DNA of 64,000 nt from positions 62,001 through 126,000 of the forward strand of contig CANCQK010000001.1 in NCBI GenBank assembly GCA_947380295.1, given 5' to 3'. Position 1 is the first letter of the stretch, and every line of letters begins with the position of its first letter. The translations under genes and the position numbers were made by a program. The notes beneath the pieces were generated by a model, which was not told where the DNA came from, searched no databases, and saw only the letters and a program-made list of their open reading frames with translations. Origin of the DNA: Bdellovibrionales bacterium. GTDB lineage: Bacteria > Bdellovibrionota > UBA1018. Of the stretch, positions 63,491 through 64,000 are shown piece after piece.

Positions 63491-63519
63491 TTGTCAAATA
63501 AAATGATATGCTTTATGTC
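63491..63519 (+). promoter_or_regulatory. Possible sigma-70 promoter for the enoyl-CoA hydratase gene
   Basis: TTGTCA (63491-63496), 17-base spacer, TATGTC (63514-63519), 36 bases before the ATG. ATGATAT (63503-63509) and a near-complementary ATGTCAT (63515-63521) overlap the -10 box and could be an operator. Confidence 0.4.
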
Positions 63520-63554
63520 ATAGAGGTAGCGATTTTAACTGAATAGGAGAGGCT

Positions 63555-64000
63555 ATGACCTATCGTACGCTTAAAATTCAACAAGATGACCGAGGTGTTC
63601 TCTCGATTCATTTGAATCGTCCAGACATCAGAAATGCATTCAATGATGAAATGATTTCTGAACTCACCCAAGTTTTTGTGAACGAAGCTTTAGGAAGTGA
63701 AGTGCGAGTGATTGTGCTTCGAGGAGAAGGGCCCGCATTTTGCGCGGGTGGAGACCTGAACTGGATGAAAAAGGCTGTAGATTTCAGCTATCAGGAAAAT
63801 TTAGAAGATACGCAACGACTTTCCGCTCTCTTTGCCTCGATGAACGAATGCCAAAAACCGTTGATTGGACTGATTCATGGTGCAGCTATCGGAGGAGGTG
63901 TCGGGTTGGTGAGTGTTTGCGACTTCCTGATTGCCACGTCTGAGACTGTTTTTAGCTTGAGTGAGGTTCGCTTGGGAATAGTACCAGCGTGTATTGGCCC
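63555..64000 (+). CDS. Enoyl-CoA hydratase family protein (methylglutaconyl-CoA hydratase-like), partial
   Basis: The frame from ATG 63555 runs off the right edge, 148 complete codons. The crotonase fold is clear: SIHLNRPDIRNAFNDEMI, then LRGEGPAFCAGGDLNWMKK with the oxyanion Gly pair, and GAAIGGGVGLVSVCDFLIAT and LSEVRLGIVPACIGP with the second oxyanion Gly. The AGGDLNWMK and IVPACIGP blocks fit methylglutaconyl-CoA hydratase of leucine degradation, in keeping with mccB nearby. AGGAGAGG precedes the ATG. The catalytic Glu of the other half lies at EVRLG. Confidence 0.85.
   Translation, partial: MTYRTLKIQQDDRGVLSIHLNRPDIRNAFNDEMISELTQVFVNEALGSEVRVIVLRGEGPAFCAGGDLNWMKKAVDFSYQENLEDTQRLSALFASMNECQKPLIGLIHGAAIGGGVGLVSVCDFLIATSETVFSLSEVRLGIVPACIG

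Noticed and set aside
1..64000. CRISPR arrays, rRNA, tRNA, insertion sequences or prophage genes
   Set aside because: None was found on reading: no regular spaced repeats, no transposase or integrase motifs, no rRNA-like or cloverleaf sequence noticed. A dedicated tRNA scan was not possible.

Overview
The window is chromosomal DNA from a Gram-negative bacterium, most likely of the Bdellovibrionota (Bdellovibrio and its relatives, formerly grouped with the Deltaproteobacteria). The grounds are the combination of a complete str-S10-spc-alpha ribosomal cluster without tuf after fusA, outer-membrane assembly genes (TamA/TamB-like), a Tad/Flp pilus operon full of FHA-domain proteins, and at the end of that operon a YD-repeat exported protein followed by a tiny disordered exported protein. 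That last pair resembles the host-interaction (hit) locus of Bdellovibrio bacteriovorus as I recall it. No rRNA, tRNA, CRISPR array or insertion sequence was seen.

Layout. 1-2803: the tail of a probable clpX and a complete lon. 2804-23550: ribosomal proteins and translation genes, all on +: rpsL-rpsG-fusA, a small exported protein with a terminator, then rpsJ-rplC-rplD-rplW-rplB-rpsS-rplV-rpsC-rplP-rpmC-rpsQ, rplN-rplX-rplE-rpsN-rpsH-rplF-rplR-rpsE-rpmD-rplO-secY-adk-map-infA-rpmJ, and rpsM-rpsK-rpsD-rpoA-rplQ, closed by a 17-bp perfect-stem terminator. 23562-29371: a secreted papain-like protease (-), an unknown exported protein, a TlpA-like lipoprotein (-), an HNH nuclease, and an ECF sigma/anti-sigma pair. 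29510-35135: a sigma-54 enhancer-binding protein and TamA/TamB-like genes. 35195-40535: a three-subunit acyl-CoA (propionyl-CoA type) carboxylase and a methylmalonyl-CoA mutase catalytic subunit, i.e. propionyl-CoA towards succinyl-CoA. 40581-41666: NagZ (-).

41771-58488 is the accessory centre of the window. A sigma-54-like promoter precedes tadC, a DUF192 gene, three FHA proteins (four FHA domains), a PP2C phosphatase, three Flp-like pilins, two TadE-like pseudopilins, CpaB, the CpaC secretin, a single polypeptide joining CpaE/TadZ to CpaF/TadA, TadB, then the YD-repeat protein and the 77-residue exported protein. Genes overlap or nearly touch, so this reads as one or two long transcripts for a regulated surface pilus coupled to phospho-signalling and to a hit-like pair.

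58584-64000: potABC (polyamine-type importer without potD), a methylcrotonyl-CoA carboxylase beta subunit (-), a small XRE regulator (-), and the start of an enoyl-CoA hydratase of methylglutaconyl-CoA hydratase type (leucine degradation), cut by the window edge.

All assignments are by reading motifs, family length and gene order; no database search was possible.
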